Notes under the pieces: model-generated
What the model saw: the letters and a program-made list of their open reading frames with translations, nothing else
Told to the model about the DNA's origin: nothing
The model's database searches: none
Made by a program: the position numbers and the translations under genes
NCBI GenBank assembly: GCA_033030425.1
Contig: JAUFSD010000001.1
Span: 496,001 to 560,000, forward strand
Reading direction: 5' to 3'
From: Verpa conica
Lineage: Eukaryota > Ascomycota > Pezizomycetes > Pezizales > Morchellaceae
DNA length: 64,000 nt
Shown here: positions 25,270 through 35,703 of the stretch, piece after piece
How positions within the stretch are numbered: the first letter of the stretch is position 1
Layout of the letters: each line of letters starts with the position of its first letter

Positions 25270-26297
25270 GCATTTTGTTTGTATGGGCGGGTATGAATAC
25301 CCAATAGAGGGACAAAAGATGGTCCCACCCGGGCCTTATTAAAGAGACTGTCTTTCGTGATGAGCTATGAACTTGTTGGGTGCCTATCTGTGCCGCGATA
25401 AAGGGTCAAGTATGCGAATCGTGATATGACAACCGTTTACAGTAATATTTTGTCTATACTGAAATTCTACCCCCCCCCCATACTACGAGCTAACAGCTAT
25501 TTTAATGGTACCTATGGGGGGGGGGGGTTCAGATATAGCTGTCGATACCACTGCTCGCTTGGTTTAAGATGACGCCTAACAATATTAGTTCTGTATGATA
25601 TATATTAATGTAACTCTAAGTTCGTGCAAAGATTTGTTAGACAGCATGGAATCTGGATAAAAGGGCGCTTGCAGGACGCAGTAATCGCTGGCAATCTATC
25701 TAGAAGATGGTGGTGTGGGGGAGCGGGGGGGAGGGGGCAGAACTGGGCATACACTACAGGGTACGAACTACGATAGTGGCAATGAGAAAAGAGAGTAAAG
25801 AAGGAAAGTAAAAGGGGATGATACTCAGCGCGACAGAGGTTCTCTCAAGCTTTAGAGCCGAACTATGTGAGTTGTTTTTCTTTGTATGGTAGGTATTATG
25901 GTATTGGGAAGCGAAACCAGAGCTCTTTTCTCTCTCAATGGTAGCTGACTCACAACAACACTTTGTGATGGTCTTAGGGCGGGTAGCAATTTCGAATACA
26001 ACTTCTCTAGTTTCAATGTTTTATGAACCATAGGGTAGAAAAATGGAACTCCAATCGAATAGGGTCCTAGGTCTTATGTGTGGTTGTAGAATACAGACAG
26101 CAAGAATATATATTGACGTGGCACCAAAACACCTCCTGCATGAAAATCATAAAGACTTATATGGAAACTCTAAGCTATGTAACAAAGTGAAGAAAAATGA
26201 TATCAGTGGGGGTGGTTAGAAAGAATGACCACGGATCGTATTAAATACCACCACCACTTATAACTATGTATAATAAATGTTTACTGTTGGTGTTCAT
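25270..26297. other. Intergenic, with C-run/G-run inverted repeat
   Basis: No gene seen. The interval carries homopolymer C and G runs (see 25470-25527) and purine-rich stretches around 25710-25820, and ends at the tRNA-Lys gene. Confidence 0.5.
25470..25527. repeat. Inverted repeat built on C10 and G12 runs
   Basis: C10 followed by ATA (25470-25482) is perfectly complementary to TAT followed by ten Gs (25513-25525), giving a 13-bp stem around a ~30-nt loop. The G-run reaches 12 bases. Confidence 0.8.
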
Positions 26298-26376
26298 GCC
26301 TCGCTAGCTCAATCGGTAGAGCGTGAGACTCTTATGTGGTATCTCAAGGCTGCGGGTTCGACCCCCGCGTGGGGCT
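26298..26376 (+). tRNA. tRNA-Lys (anticodon CTT) with a 6-nt intron
   Basis: Full cloverleaf. Acceptor strands GCCTCGC and GTGGGGC pair (with G-T wobbles); the D arm is GCTC/GAGC; the anticodon stem is TGAGA/TCTCA; the T arm is GCGGG/CCCGC around TTCGACC. The 13-nt anticodon loop is normal once TGTGGT is removed as an intron after position 37, leaving CTCTTAA with anticodon CTT. Internal A and B boxes are intact and a T-run follows downstream as Pol III terminator. The discriminator base is T. Confidence 0.93.
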
Positions 26377-27692
26377 TCTCTGGAGCTATCCTTTTGACAT
26401 TTGTTTTCTTCACTCACCAATCGACCCTACATGAATAGGGGTGATCCGTTTCGATATCTACGAGATTCCTTGTAGTTGCGTTACAAGCAATATAAACATA
26501 GGAAGCTAGGCTTGTGTGACGCGTGACTGGACCTGTGGCCATCCTGGAAATAATGCCCAGGTTTCCTCTTCTAGTGATCGCTATTCCTTTACTAGCACTG
26601 GATTTTGCGCAGCATGAAATGTGGTTGCGGACTCCGTAAAGCAGTCCGTAGTATGTCACGCTAACTTTGGTCTTTAATTTTATATGATTAGTCTTAAGAC
26701 CCCCCTGTTATTGACGGTTAACATTTCTCCCATCTTCTGAATCGCTGGAATAAAGAAAGGAAAGAATTGGTTGCCTGAATGAGGTATATAGGGAATAGAC
26801 CAGGCATACACTACGGGCCGCTGAGGTATCCCATGCCTACGCTCTTATTGTGATTGCGGCACAGGAGGGTAGGGGGGTACAGAAACCCCCCAAAATTCAA
26901 TCTTGGGTTCCGTATATGTCTAAGACCAATAAGATGTCTAAGACTTGAAGTCTAGAAAAGTGAAATTCTTTTTCTCGGGGCGACAGCCCACGACCAACCA
27001 GAAACCAGGAAGTTAGTTTTCAAGACTGATAAAAGTTTCAGGAATAAATTTAGCCAAAATTAGAAATATTAGCCGCCTAATACTGCACTTTTTTGTTGGG
27101 TGTAAGGCGTTTAAGGAGGTTATGCACTTGGCGCTTGCAGTTTATAACCTTGTCATAAAAATCACGCTATAAACCGAGAATTATATGATATTTTTCGTTG
27201 GACTGATAAGGTATACTATTTTCTGTAGGGTCTAGAAAAAGAAATCATAAACGATCCCTTATACCTCATCCACAGCGAGTATACGTGGGGTTGGAACGAT
27301 CACAAGTGTTTTGCATGGCTTCTCCACATCGTGCATCCCGCCGCGCAGCCAGCGGGAGGCGGGTGGGGCTGGGGCCACGTTTTACGTCTTAAATACAGTG
27401 ATCAAGTCTCGTGCACGGCCTCACTCAGCTGCATGTATGTTCCTAGGCAGCAAAGGGGCTTTGTCAAATTAAACGGCAAAGTCGGAATGAACATAAACTA
27501 TTTCGGTCACTACTCCCTAAAATGACCCAATGTGCATTGGAAGAGTACTAGAGAGGTGGCTGAATAAACTGTGTTACCACACAGGGGTGCTCATTACACC
27601 CGTATGTAGATATAGAGGATGACCCCGAGATCCTTTGCTTTAGCAAGCTAAATCGCTTGTTTTTCCTCCTGTGAACCTATACTGACCTTGCC
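26377..27692. other. Intergenic; 3' part shared with upstream region of the next paralogue
   Basis: No gene supported. From about 27364 to 27690 the DNA is recognisably similar to 30249-30569, the sequence in front of the second PD-(D/E)XK gene. Shared blocks include a CCACGTT(T/C)TACG segment, TTCGGTCAC with CCCTAAAA, and TGTAGATATAGAG. Confidence 0.6.
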
Positions 27693-29337
27693 ATGCCTTC
27701 TTCAAGGGAAAGTCCGGACCGTAAAACACTTGAGAGGAATAATATTACGATTCGCCGTCCTAACTGGCCAGAACATGTTTTATATCTCTCTTCTCACCTT
27801 CTCCAGCCCTTCTCATATGTGGTCCCAAAGAGCAAAGTAAGTACACTGCAAGCCTTATTATACTTGTTGAATACAGACTAAATATATCTTAGTTGAACCT
27901 AGATTGGGGCCAAAAAAAACCGCCGCGTGATGCATTTGATCCCAACAAAAACTCCCAGCAAAGAAGAGAGAAAGAAGCGATGATTGATGCTGCCTTAGAT
28001 GTAAAGCGGAAGTGCGAGGATCTTATAAAGAGGCAAACCGCCCAAGAGGGCAAATGGAATGGGCTTTGGACGGTCATTTTCGAGAGACATGTGACGGCTA
28101 TACATGAAGATCATGGGGGGTAAGTTATAATAATTTGAACCCTCCTCCTACTAGTTATTAAGCAATTGAGTAGATAAAAGAGTCTTAGCTGATATATTCA
28201 CTCTATAGGGAGTCTCATCCTGTACTTGCACAGTAAGATTAACCAAGCATCTAACTCTTGACGAATAGGTAGCTAATACCTAGTATAGCATGACTGATGC
28301 TATATTTTCCAAGACAGTGAATCTGTATGATGTGGAGAAATGCGTATTGACATCTCCCAAACCTGACATCACACTCGCTTTCCAAACGTGTGCCATGAAA
28401 AGCCGACCAGGCGCCGGCTCCCGGATATACGACAAAAATAAGTGTTTTAGCCGAGAAACCCTTGAAGATTTACGAAAAGATAAGGCAAAAAGTCTGATTC
28501 CGTCACCTTTTAGTGATAAACACCCGGTCTGTTTTCCGTGGGGAATATATGAAGGCAAGTCAAGAGATGGAAACAGGCTTGATCCGGAATGCCAGGCAGC
28601 GAATGCTGCCGTAAAGTGCATAAAGCTTCTAGAGAAGCTCGCAAGACCGCCTAACTCACCCTCAGAATATGAAATGAGCGGAAGGGATATACTCCCAATA
28701 CCTTGCATCACATGTCGTGCACAAAAGTGGGAATTATGGATTTGTTATAGGAGCGATGATGGCAACTACGAACCTACCTATGTGAGAATACCATCTTGTG
28801 GTGGTTCTCTGCGTGTTACTAATCGATGGCTAAACTACTTATAGGAGCTCGAGAAGATATTCGGAGGAGATATGACAAACCTTTGGTCATGTGTACAGCT
28901 TGTGTATATTGTAGAAAGGTTAAGAGACTGGGCACTTGATACATTCAGGCCATGGATCCAAGAACGTCTTCAACCTTGGATCGGGTACCCAGAAAAACAA
29001 AGACTGTAAGTTTTTTCCTTCGCTTATTATCTATAGAGTGAAGACTAAAGTAAAAAGACATCCACAATTGGATCAAGATGTCAAATCTTGTTATGATGAT
29101 GGAGAGGAATCTGAGGGGGATTCCGGTTTTTTCTCAGGGGAGGAGGAGGAGGAGGAGGCCGCACATTTCGAAAACTCTGAAAGTTCTGAAGAGACTATAC
29201 TACCACCTGAGTTACGGGCCCAGAGCATAACAGGCAGGTATAAAAACAGATTTCTAGCCGACGAATACCAGGAGGTTAAGAGATTGTCGGATTTATGGCG
29301 GCCTACAAGGCCTTATAGAAGAAATCAGTTGAATTAA
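27693..29337 (+). CDS. PD-(D/E)XK nuclease-like protein, copy A (PDDEXK_12-like)
   Basis: 401-aa protein in six exons: 27693-27836, 27893-28119, 28209-28232, 28289-28781, 28845-29005 and 29037-29337; all splice phases close. The core has the PD-(D/E)XK order: KPDITLAF with Asp110, then CFPWGIYEGK with Glu172 and Lys174, then CQAANAAVKCIK with Gln186, then LLPIPCITC and W.LWICYRS strands, and a helical C terminus (NLWSCVQLVYIVERLRDWAL). This matches a large fungal family called PD-(D/E)XK nuclease-like, function unknown. An acidic tail (six Glu in a row near residue 345) followed by a basic end is present only in this copy. It is tandemly duplicated with the next gene, start codons 2,877 bp apart. 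Nuclease activity is inferred from motifs only. Confidence 0.82.
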
Positions 29338-30569
29338 ATTTTATTTAGCTTAAGTGGATGTGGATAAGATTAATTCGGAGGCAAGGTTAAAGGTTTGAAT
29401 AAAGTTAACTATGTATATGTGGATTCTCTTGGTCGGGTGTATTTCTGAATTTCTGCACGGCGTGCTTTGACAACTTGTTTTTTCTTTTTTCTTTTACTCT
29501 ATTTATAGCTCTATATTATCATTATTTCCCTATATATGACAGGTAGCTAAATTCATGTAAATCACTTGAAGCTAAAAAAATCAATATTACACTACTACAG
29601 GAGCTACTTACCATAACCGAAAGGTTCATGTAATTAATGAGAAAAAAAAAAACTACAGGAGCTACCCAATATAGGAATTTATATAGAACTGCAAGCCCTC
29701 GCAAAATACACAAAGAAAACTCACTTTCTGTTCTTACTCTAGCTGGACAAATACATAGAAAGACATAATAAAGGGGGAAAGTAATATCTCAGCTCTAACG
29801 TGGCCCCTTTGATAGAGCTCTGATATATAGGCTCTAAATAAATATAGCTTCACCTAAACGGATCTCCTTCATGGAGGTACGGATATAGAGAAAATATCCT
29901 AGTAAGGAGGTACTTGCTCATTAGACGATGAAGGCTTAATGCGGTTTTACCTATGGTAGGTACATGCGATTCTAGGGTTTCGGGGGTTCCCGAGTGCTAG
30001 TTTCCTATTAATTTCGTGGCGTACAGATCTTCCTACTTCTATCATCTAGGAAAATATTTAAGTATTTTTCCTACAATAAACGTTTGAGTTCATGGCTGAT
30101 CACCCAGTTAAGAAATCAACAAAACTTGTGTTGCACTAGCTAGAAGTAGCAAAAGTATAGCTACATACATATAGGAGTTTTACCAAAGAGTAACGTTATT
30201 ACCGACTAGAGTTGGAAAATAGTATTATATATTTAGAGTGTACTATGAGGGTTGGGACCACGTTCTACGCCATAAACCCAGTGGCTAAGTTTCATACATG
30301 ATCAGACTTGCTTTAGCCGCGCGAATTCCTACGCAACAAGCATTTGTAATTAAACCCTGGGCAAATACAACCCTACTTCGGTCACGATTCCCTAAAACGA
30401 TTCTATGTGCATTAGTGAAGTAATAGGAGGTGACTAGACTGGATTGTACTTCGGCACGGATAGTGCTATTACATGTAGATATAGAGAATGATTCCCACTT
30501 TGATAAATTTAGTAGCTCTCTCATCCGCGAATCGACTGGCCGGCTTCTCCAAGTTTTTATATTATCATT
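29338..30569. other. Spacer between the two PD-(D/E)XK paralogues
   Basis: No gene seen. The last ~320 bp match the region upstream of copy A. A TACATGTA palindrome sits at 30470-30477, about 95 bp before the start codon of copy B. The first part is A/T-rich with poly-A tracts. Confidence 0.5.
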
Positions 30570-31964
30570 ATGGCTGGGGCTCCCAAGTCAAGTCGAAGCA
30601 CCCCAAAGAAGGAGACTTCTGAAGGAAGCCGTAACAAACCAACATTTAAGAATCTTTTAAAAAACAATATCAAAATATACGATACTCCTGAGAATTCTAA
30701 TAGGCCAGATCATGTTAAGAAACTTTCTTCTAGTCTTCTTCAGCACTTCTCGGGTATAGTTCCAATTACTAGAGCACGTACCTTTCGAAATGAGGTAAGT
30801 ACTCTTTAAACTTTATCTATTTTGCTTGCTATTGGGACTAAAGGCAGCTTAGTTGGGCAATTTATACGTACCGGATGGTGCAATTGAGGTATCTTACCAA
30901 CGGACAGAAATCCAACAGACGAAAGAAGATAGATTCGATTCTGGGTTGGCGATAAGGAAGGAATGCGAGTATCTTATCCAAACAGATACCCCAGCTGAAT
31001 TCCCATGGAATGGTGTTTGGTCGGGTATCTTTAAGAGACATTTAGATAATGTACGTGTCGACCACCGTCAGACGTAAGTGTAACTGGGGTCCCCCTATTA
31101 TATGAAAGGGCCTAGCTGATAAAGTTTCCTGGTAGAACGGAATCGCATTTTGTACTGTTACAGTAAGATCAATCACAGTCCCTCAGATATCAAGTTCTAA
31201 GCTAAAAACGCGGTTAACGTATAACAGAGTATCCGATACGTTATTTTCTGAGACAAACGAAATATATGATGTGAAGGAATGTCAATTAACGCTTCCAAAA
31301 CCTGATACTACGCTTGTGTTCACAACAATTTGCAAAGCAACAGGCAAGGAAGAGAGCTGCTTCAGTCGCAAGATACTTGACGACTTACTGGAAATTGATT
31401 TGCTTTCTTCACCCTTCCAATCAAAGCATCGAGTTTGTTTTCCATGGGGAATCTATGAGGGGAAGAGGCCTGAACTCAAAAAATATAGGCTTGAGCCTGA
31501 ATGCCAGGCAGCAAATGCCGCCGTCAAATGCATCAAGATGCTAGAGCGCCTAAGGGGGGTGCCTGGCTCGTCCGAAGTGCCAAAAGTAAAGGCAGAAGAT
31601 TTACTCCCAATTCCATGTATCACATGTATTGGACCGAAGTGGAAACTATGGATTTGCTATCGAAGTAACGATAGTGGTTCTAAGCCTGCCTATGTGAGAG
31701 TTCATAGCTTACGACAATTTTCTTAGATTGCTAACTCGACCGTCTAATTTTCTTTAGAAACTTGACAAGATCTTTGAAGGGGATATGGAAAACCTTTGGT
31801 CGTGTCTACAACTCGTGTATATTGTAGAACGACTGAAGGAGTGGGCACTGAATCAGTTTAAGCCGTGGATCCACCGCCGCCTTAAACCTTGGATTAAGTT
31901 CTCTCAAGAACCTGATGGAATTAACCTAAGAGAACAGAATAAGGCCAAGGCAAAATCCAAGTAA
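30570..31964 (+). CDS. PD-(D/E)XK nuclease-like protein, copy B (PDDEXK_12-like)
   Basis: 381-aa tandem paralogue of the gene ending at 29337. Five exons: 30570-30794, 30853-31073, 31136-31162, 31228-31693 and 31758-31964, with the same intron positions and phases as copy A up to the last splice. Core residues are conserved: Asp184 (PKPDTTLVF), Glu235 and Lys237 (CFPWGIYEGK), CQAANAAVKCIK, PCITCIGPKWKLWICYRS and NLWSCLQLVYIVERL. The N terminus is longer and basic (Ser/Lys-rich). At the place where copy A has its last intron, copy B reads AAG TAA and stops; using the same GTAAGT as a donor would give a stop three codons later, so the acidic tail is absent either way. Both copies look intact and possibly active. 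Confidence 0.82.
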
Positions 31965-32780
31965 GTTTATTCCTTTTCTATTAATAGTAAAAGCTAGCTA
32001 AAATAAATCAAAGACTTTCCCGGACGAATATAGATAAGGGCGACTTCGGCTATTCTCACCCATATCTCTACATTTTAATGTTTTTTCTTCTCTTTCTCGG
32101 TTGATATATATATAGGGACATTGTTTTCCTATATACTTGCGTAGTCGAAAAATCAATATATATCTGGTCATAGAAAATTAGTTTTGCCAAAGAACATCCC
32201 TTACTAACATTAATGGCATCTCATATATTACTTGAATTAGTAGGTTTAAAAGCATAGACCACCCGATCGATCTCTTGTTTCTATCTTGAAGTTTCAACAC
32301 TAGAGTACTCTTATCTTAACTAAGTGTTTTGTTGCTAAATTTCTGGCTAGCTTAAAAGTTTCTACGAAGGAAATTCAGTCATAGAGAAAACATCACTATG
32401 TCTTAAAAGAATAGGAACGTACTCATGTATATGTATAGAAATATTCACCTCCCTACCTGTTCCTAGGGTAGGTTTACTAGTGCTATAACCCGTATAATGT
32501 AATACGATGTGGAGACACCAATAATCATAATTATATAAGTGGATCTCGTTACAAAGTAGTTTCTATGTAATATAGCTAATATATAAAAATACACTTGACT
32601 GTTCTAATACATTACTTATAGAGTACATAAATCCCAAATAATGGATAGCCCAAAAATGTATAAATACGTATAAGTAAAAAAAGAAACAGAAACAGAAATA
32701 AAATAGAAACTCCTCATTAAAGACAGCTATCCCACTCCTTACTGACAAAAGGAGAAAAAACACCATCCCACTTTCCCCAA
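31965..32780. other. Convergent intergenic gap
   Basis: AT-rich spacer between the 3' ends of copy B (+) and the surface protein gene (-). No similarity to the tail exon of copy A was seen just after 31964. No gene supported. Confidence 0.5.
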
Positions 32781-34138
32781 TCATCCAGCAAGCTCACCCC
32801 TATAGCTACTATTTACCACCATTGCCTCGTGTGCCCCTTGGGCTGGAGGGTAATAAGCGTGTGTTGGCTTGGGTGTCCCAGATAGTGATGCCCCATCTAC
32901 TTCCTGAGGCTGGGGGTAGTGGGGTTGAGTTGGCCTGGGTGTCCCAGGTGCTGATACTCCATCTACTTCTGGAACAGGGGGGTAATAAAATTGGGTTGGC
33001 TTGGGTGTTCCAGCCATTGACGTTCCGTCAACCTCCTGAAGATGAGGGTAGTTCATTTGAGAAGGTTTAGGCTCTGGGTAGCCCTGCCCTGTACCTACAC
33101 CAGCACCCGTATAGGATGGAGGAATTGTTCCCCCCTGAACACTAAGGTCCGATGGCCTCCTACGTTTTCTCATCACGGACCAAAAGGCTAGGAGTGCTGC
33201 AAGTATGATGACGGCCACAACAACGATACCAATCACAACAGGAGTAGATATGGAGCTATTGCTGGTGTTATTTGTATTTGAGGTTGAACTCGAACTAGTT
33301 GGATTAGGGCCTGAACTAGTATTTGTAGAGTCCTCGCCGGACCCAGTTGTAATAGCAGGTGAATCAGCCCCAGTCGTGGTAGCGGCTGGGTTGACTCCCG
33401 TCGCAGTTGCCTGTGAGCTGGTGTATTTGGTAGTCTCGGATGTAAGGATCATCTGTAGAATTAGGTAAGAACTTACCAAAGAAAACTTATGAAAGAGGTA
33501 TCTAGGCATATAGAATCTCTGCAAGGCCTTGGAAGGAATAGGATGAGAAGAACTTACAGATGAGGCAAGAATGCTCTGTGGAATATTGATATCGCCTGGT
33601 GAACACGCACTACTTGCTCCAAAGATCCCACCAGATGTCCAAATACCGACCTCACCTTTGAGACAACAGAACGGATACTGCCCATCGTTGGCCCAAAGGT
33701 ACCACGAGGTATCTGCACATATTGGCAGGGACTTTACAAGTGCTGCACAACTACTTTTTGCTTTTGTAGCCAGGGGTTATTAGTATTTGTTTCGTTCTTT
33801 TCGCTCAAAAGCAATAGACCGTACTCACAATCTGGACAGCAGGCTGTACCCTTTGGTAGCCCTTGCAGCTGGACTGAATAAGCAAATGTTCCTTTAGGGC
33901 AGCAAACACCGCTGCTATCATCAAACCCCTCAGGACATGTACTGCTGTATAAGGCCCAACCACCATAGAATGTTGCCCTTCGTGAAATATCTGGTTCTGA
34001 TGCGAGGCGTTTTGCAAGACGGATATCCCCGTCTATATGGCGCAATGCCCTGTGTTTCCCCGTAAACCCATGGCCGTGTACGTTGCTGATGAGGAGTCCC
34101 AACAGGAATATCAAGGTTTTCTGAAAGGTTGGAGGCAT
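32781..34138 (-). CDS. Cysteine-rich single-pass surface protein with Pro-rich cytoplasmic repeats
   Basis: 394-aa type I membrane protein in three exons: 34138-33829, 33760-33558 and 33452-32781. It has a signal peptide (residues 1-22, ending NVHGHG), then an extracellular part with paired cysteines (STCPEGF, GVCCPKG, ACCPD, PFCCLKG, SACSPGD), then a Ser/Thr-rich, likely O-glycosylated stalk. One transmembrane helix follows (PVVIGIVVVAVIILAALLAF) and is stopped by MRKRRR. The cytoplasmic tail has three copies of a 22-residue unit beginning EVDG and containing GTP(K/R)PTQ and YYPP-like prolines. The layout is like fungal cell-wall sensors (Mid2/Wsc style), but no WSC domain is evident. The acceptor of intron 1 was chosen to keep the LPICADTSWYLWAN frame and is slightly uncertain. 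Confidence 0.75.
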
Positions 34139-35139
34139 TCTGAGAATTATAAGGTGTTCCAGCTGGTGCTTATAGAAAGGGGGGTAACGAGGCCCTTATA
34201 AGGGGAAGCAAAAGGATAAAAATAAAATGCGGCTTTGGGCTAGGTCTAAGGGGTATATATATGCCCAAGAAAAAAGTCTCAGGTTTAACTCGACGCTTGT
34301 CTTAACTACAGAGGTGCCCAGATCAGTGGAGTACCATTATAACATCTTCAGCCAATCCAGCCTCTAGAGCTAATATATAGGGTATATGCGTACGGTTTCA
34401 GGAAGCCAAGGACGTTATCTTATATAAACTGTAGTTTTATGTCTAGGGGAGTCATGTATGTATCACCTAGGCCGATGATAGCTTCTGGTCGTTTGGCCTT
34501 TTATATAAAGTAACTGGCTAGTTATTGGTCGGAAATTTAAGAATTTAGCGAAGAGGCTTTTCATGCTGCAGTAAGCTCGCTCTGATACAAGCGGTGGACG
34601 AATGAAAGCGGTCCGCCAAGGTGTTGCACAAGCCTTAGACACCCGTGTTTCGAGTATGCACAAACCTTTTAGTTTAAGTTGCTCAAAGCGCTATGCACCA
34701 ACCGTTCGGTCCTTTGGAGATGAATTAGACGGCCGCATATCTAATAAGAAATGGCGATTGCGTTCAGAACCTTCATAGCACCATGTCGGTGCGCGGCATC
34801 TAGAGGTGTACTTGGAGAAGAGACCAAGACATTTGTGGCATGCCGCCACCGGTAGTCGGGGCAGGCTTATTTTCAACGGTGTCACAGACCTGTGTGGCCA
34901 TTGTACCACATTGGTTCTCCGTATGTCTCAATCCTTTGCCCTTAGCCTGGGTATGGCCCAGGAAAGAATGTTAGACAGTCTACCCCAACGAAAATGTCAA
35001 CAATAGCAAATTCCCCTTATCCTCATTTATATAAATGTACTCTAATATAACCCCATGAAGCTTTGTAACTCTCCTGATTTTAATATTGGCTGTCATGAGA
35101 TTCAGCTTTATTTTCTCCCAACAATTTATAATATATAAC
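34139..35139. other. Intergenic interval
   Basis: No gene supported. It should hold the promoter of the surface protein gene (minus) and the 3' end of the CMD gene. Frames at 34463-34663 and 34806-35006 show no motif. Confidence 0.45.
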
Positions 35140-35703
35140 TTAGGATGGTATGACATAATCTGAAATGTCGACATCATTCCCCTCAGCGACATCCAACGCT
35201 ACCAAGAACCTTGAAACACAATTATAAGCAGCCACCGTAGCGGCAATCTCGACAATCTCCTTCTGACCGAAGTGTTGTTTCAGGTTATCGAACACCAAGT
35301 CTGGTACACGACCCTCCTTCGTGCTTGCGGTAGTAAAATCAAGAACTGCAGTCTGTTTCTCGCTGAGATCACTGGGAGTCCCGTCTAGGATAGTCTTCAG
35401 CCCTTCTCTAGTGATACCGGCTTTTAAAGCCAATGGAGAGTGCTGGGTCCACTCGAAATGGGCACGGTTGAGAACGGCAACTCGACAGATAGCTAATTCT
35501 CGAATATCAGCCGGAATTGATGTTTTTGTTCGAATTGCGCCGAGAAAGGAATTCCAGCCATCCGTAACGGGTGGGGAATGCAGTAAGGTAAGGTCAAGAG
35601 GTATAAGGCCTTCTGACCCTCGCCGTTCTATAGTTCTTTGGATGATAGCGGCTTCCTCGGCATTTGCTGGCGCTGGGGGATTCTGAACATAAGGGAGTCG
35701 CAT
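35140..35703 (-). CDS. Carboxymuconolactone decarboxylase (CMD/AhpD-like) family protein
   Basis: Single-exon, 187-aa all-helical protein starting at the ATG at 35703. The CMD core is seen: LHSPPVTDGWNSFLGAIR, IRELAICRVAVLNRAHFEW and QHSPLALKAGI, then the second helical hairpin LDFTTASTKEGRVPD and IVEIAATVAAYNCVSRFL. The AhpD redox pair CxxC is absent, so this resembles the 4-carboxymuconolactone decarboxylase-like branch rather than a peroxidase reductant. Such fungal proteins often act on aromatic or lactone intermediates; the substrate here is unknown. No pathway neighbours are present. Confidence 0.88.
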   Translation of the reverse strand: MRLPYVQNPPAPANAEEAAIIQRTIERRGSEGLIPLDLTLLHSPPVTDGWNSFLGAIRTKTSIPADIRELAICRVAVLNRAHFEWTQHSPLALKAGITREGLKTILDGTPSDLSEKQTAVLDFTTASTKEGRVPDLVFDNLKQHFGQKEIVEIAATVAAYNCVSRFLVALDVAEGNDVDISDYVIPS

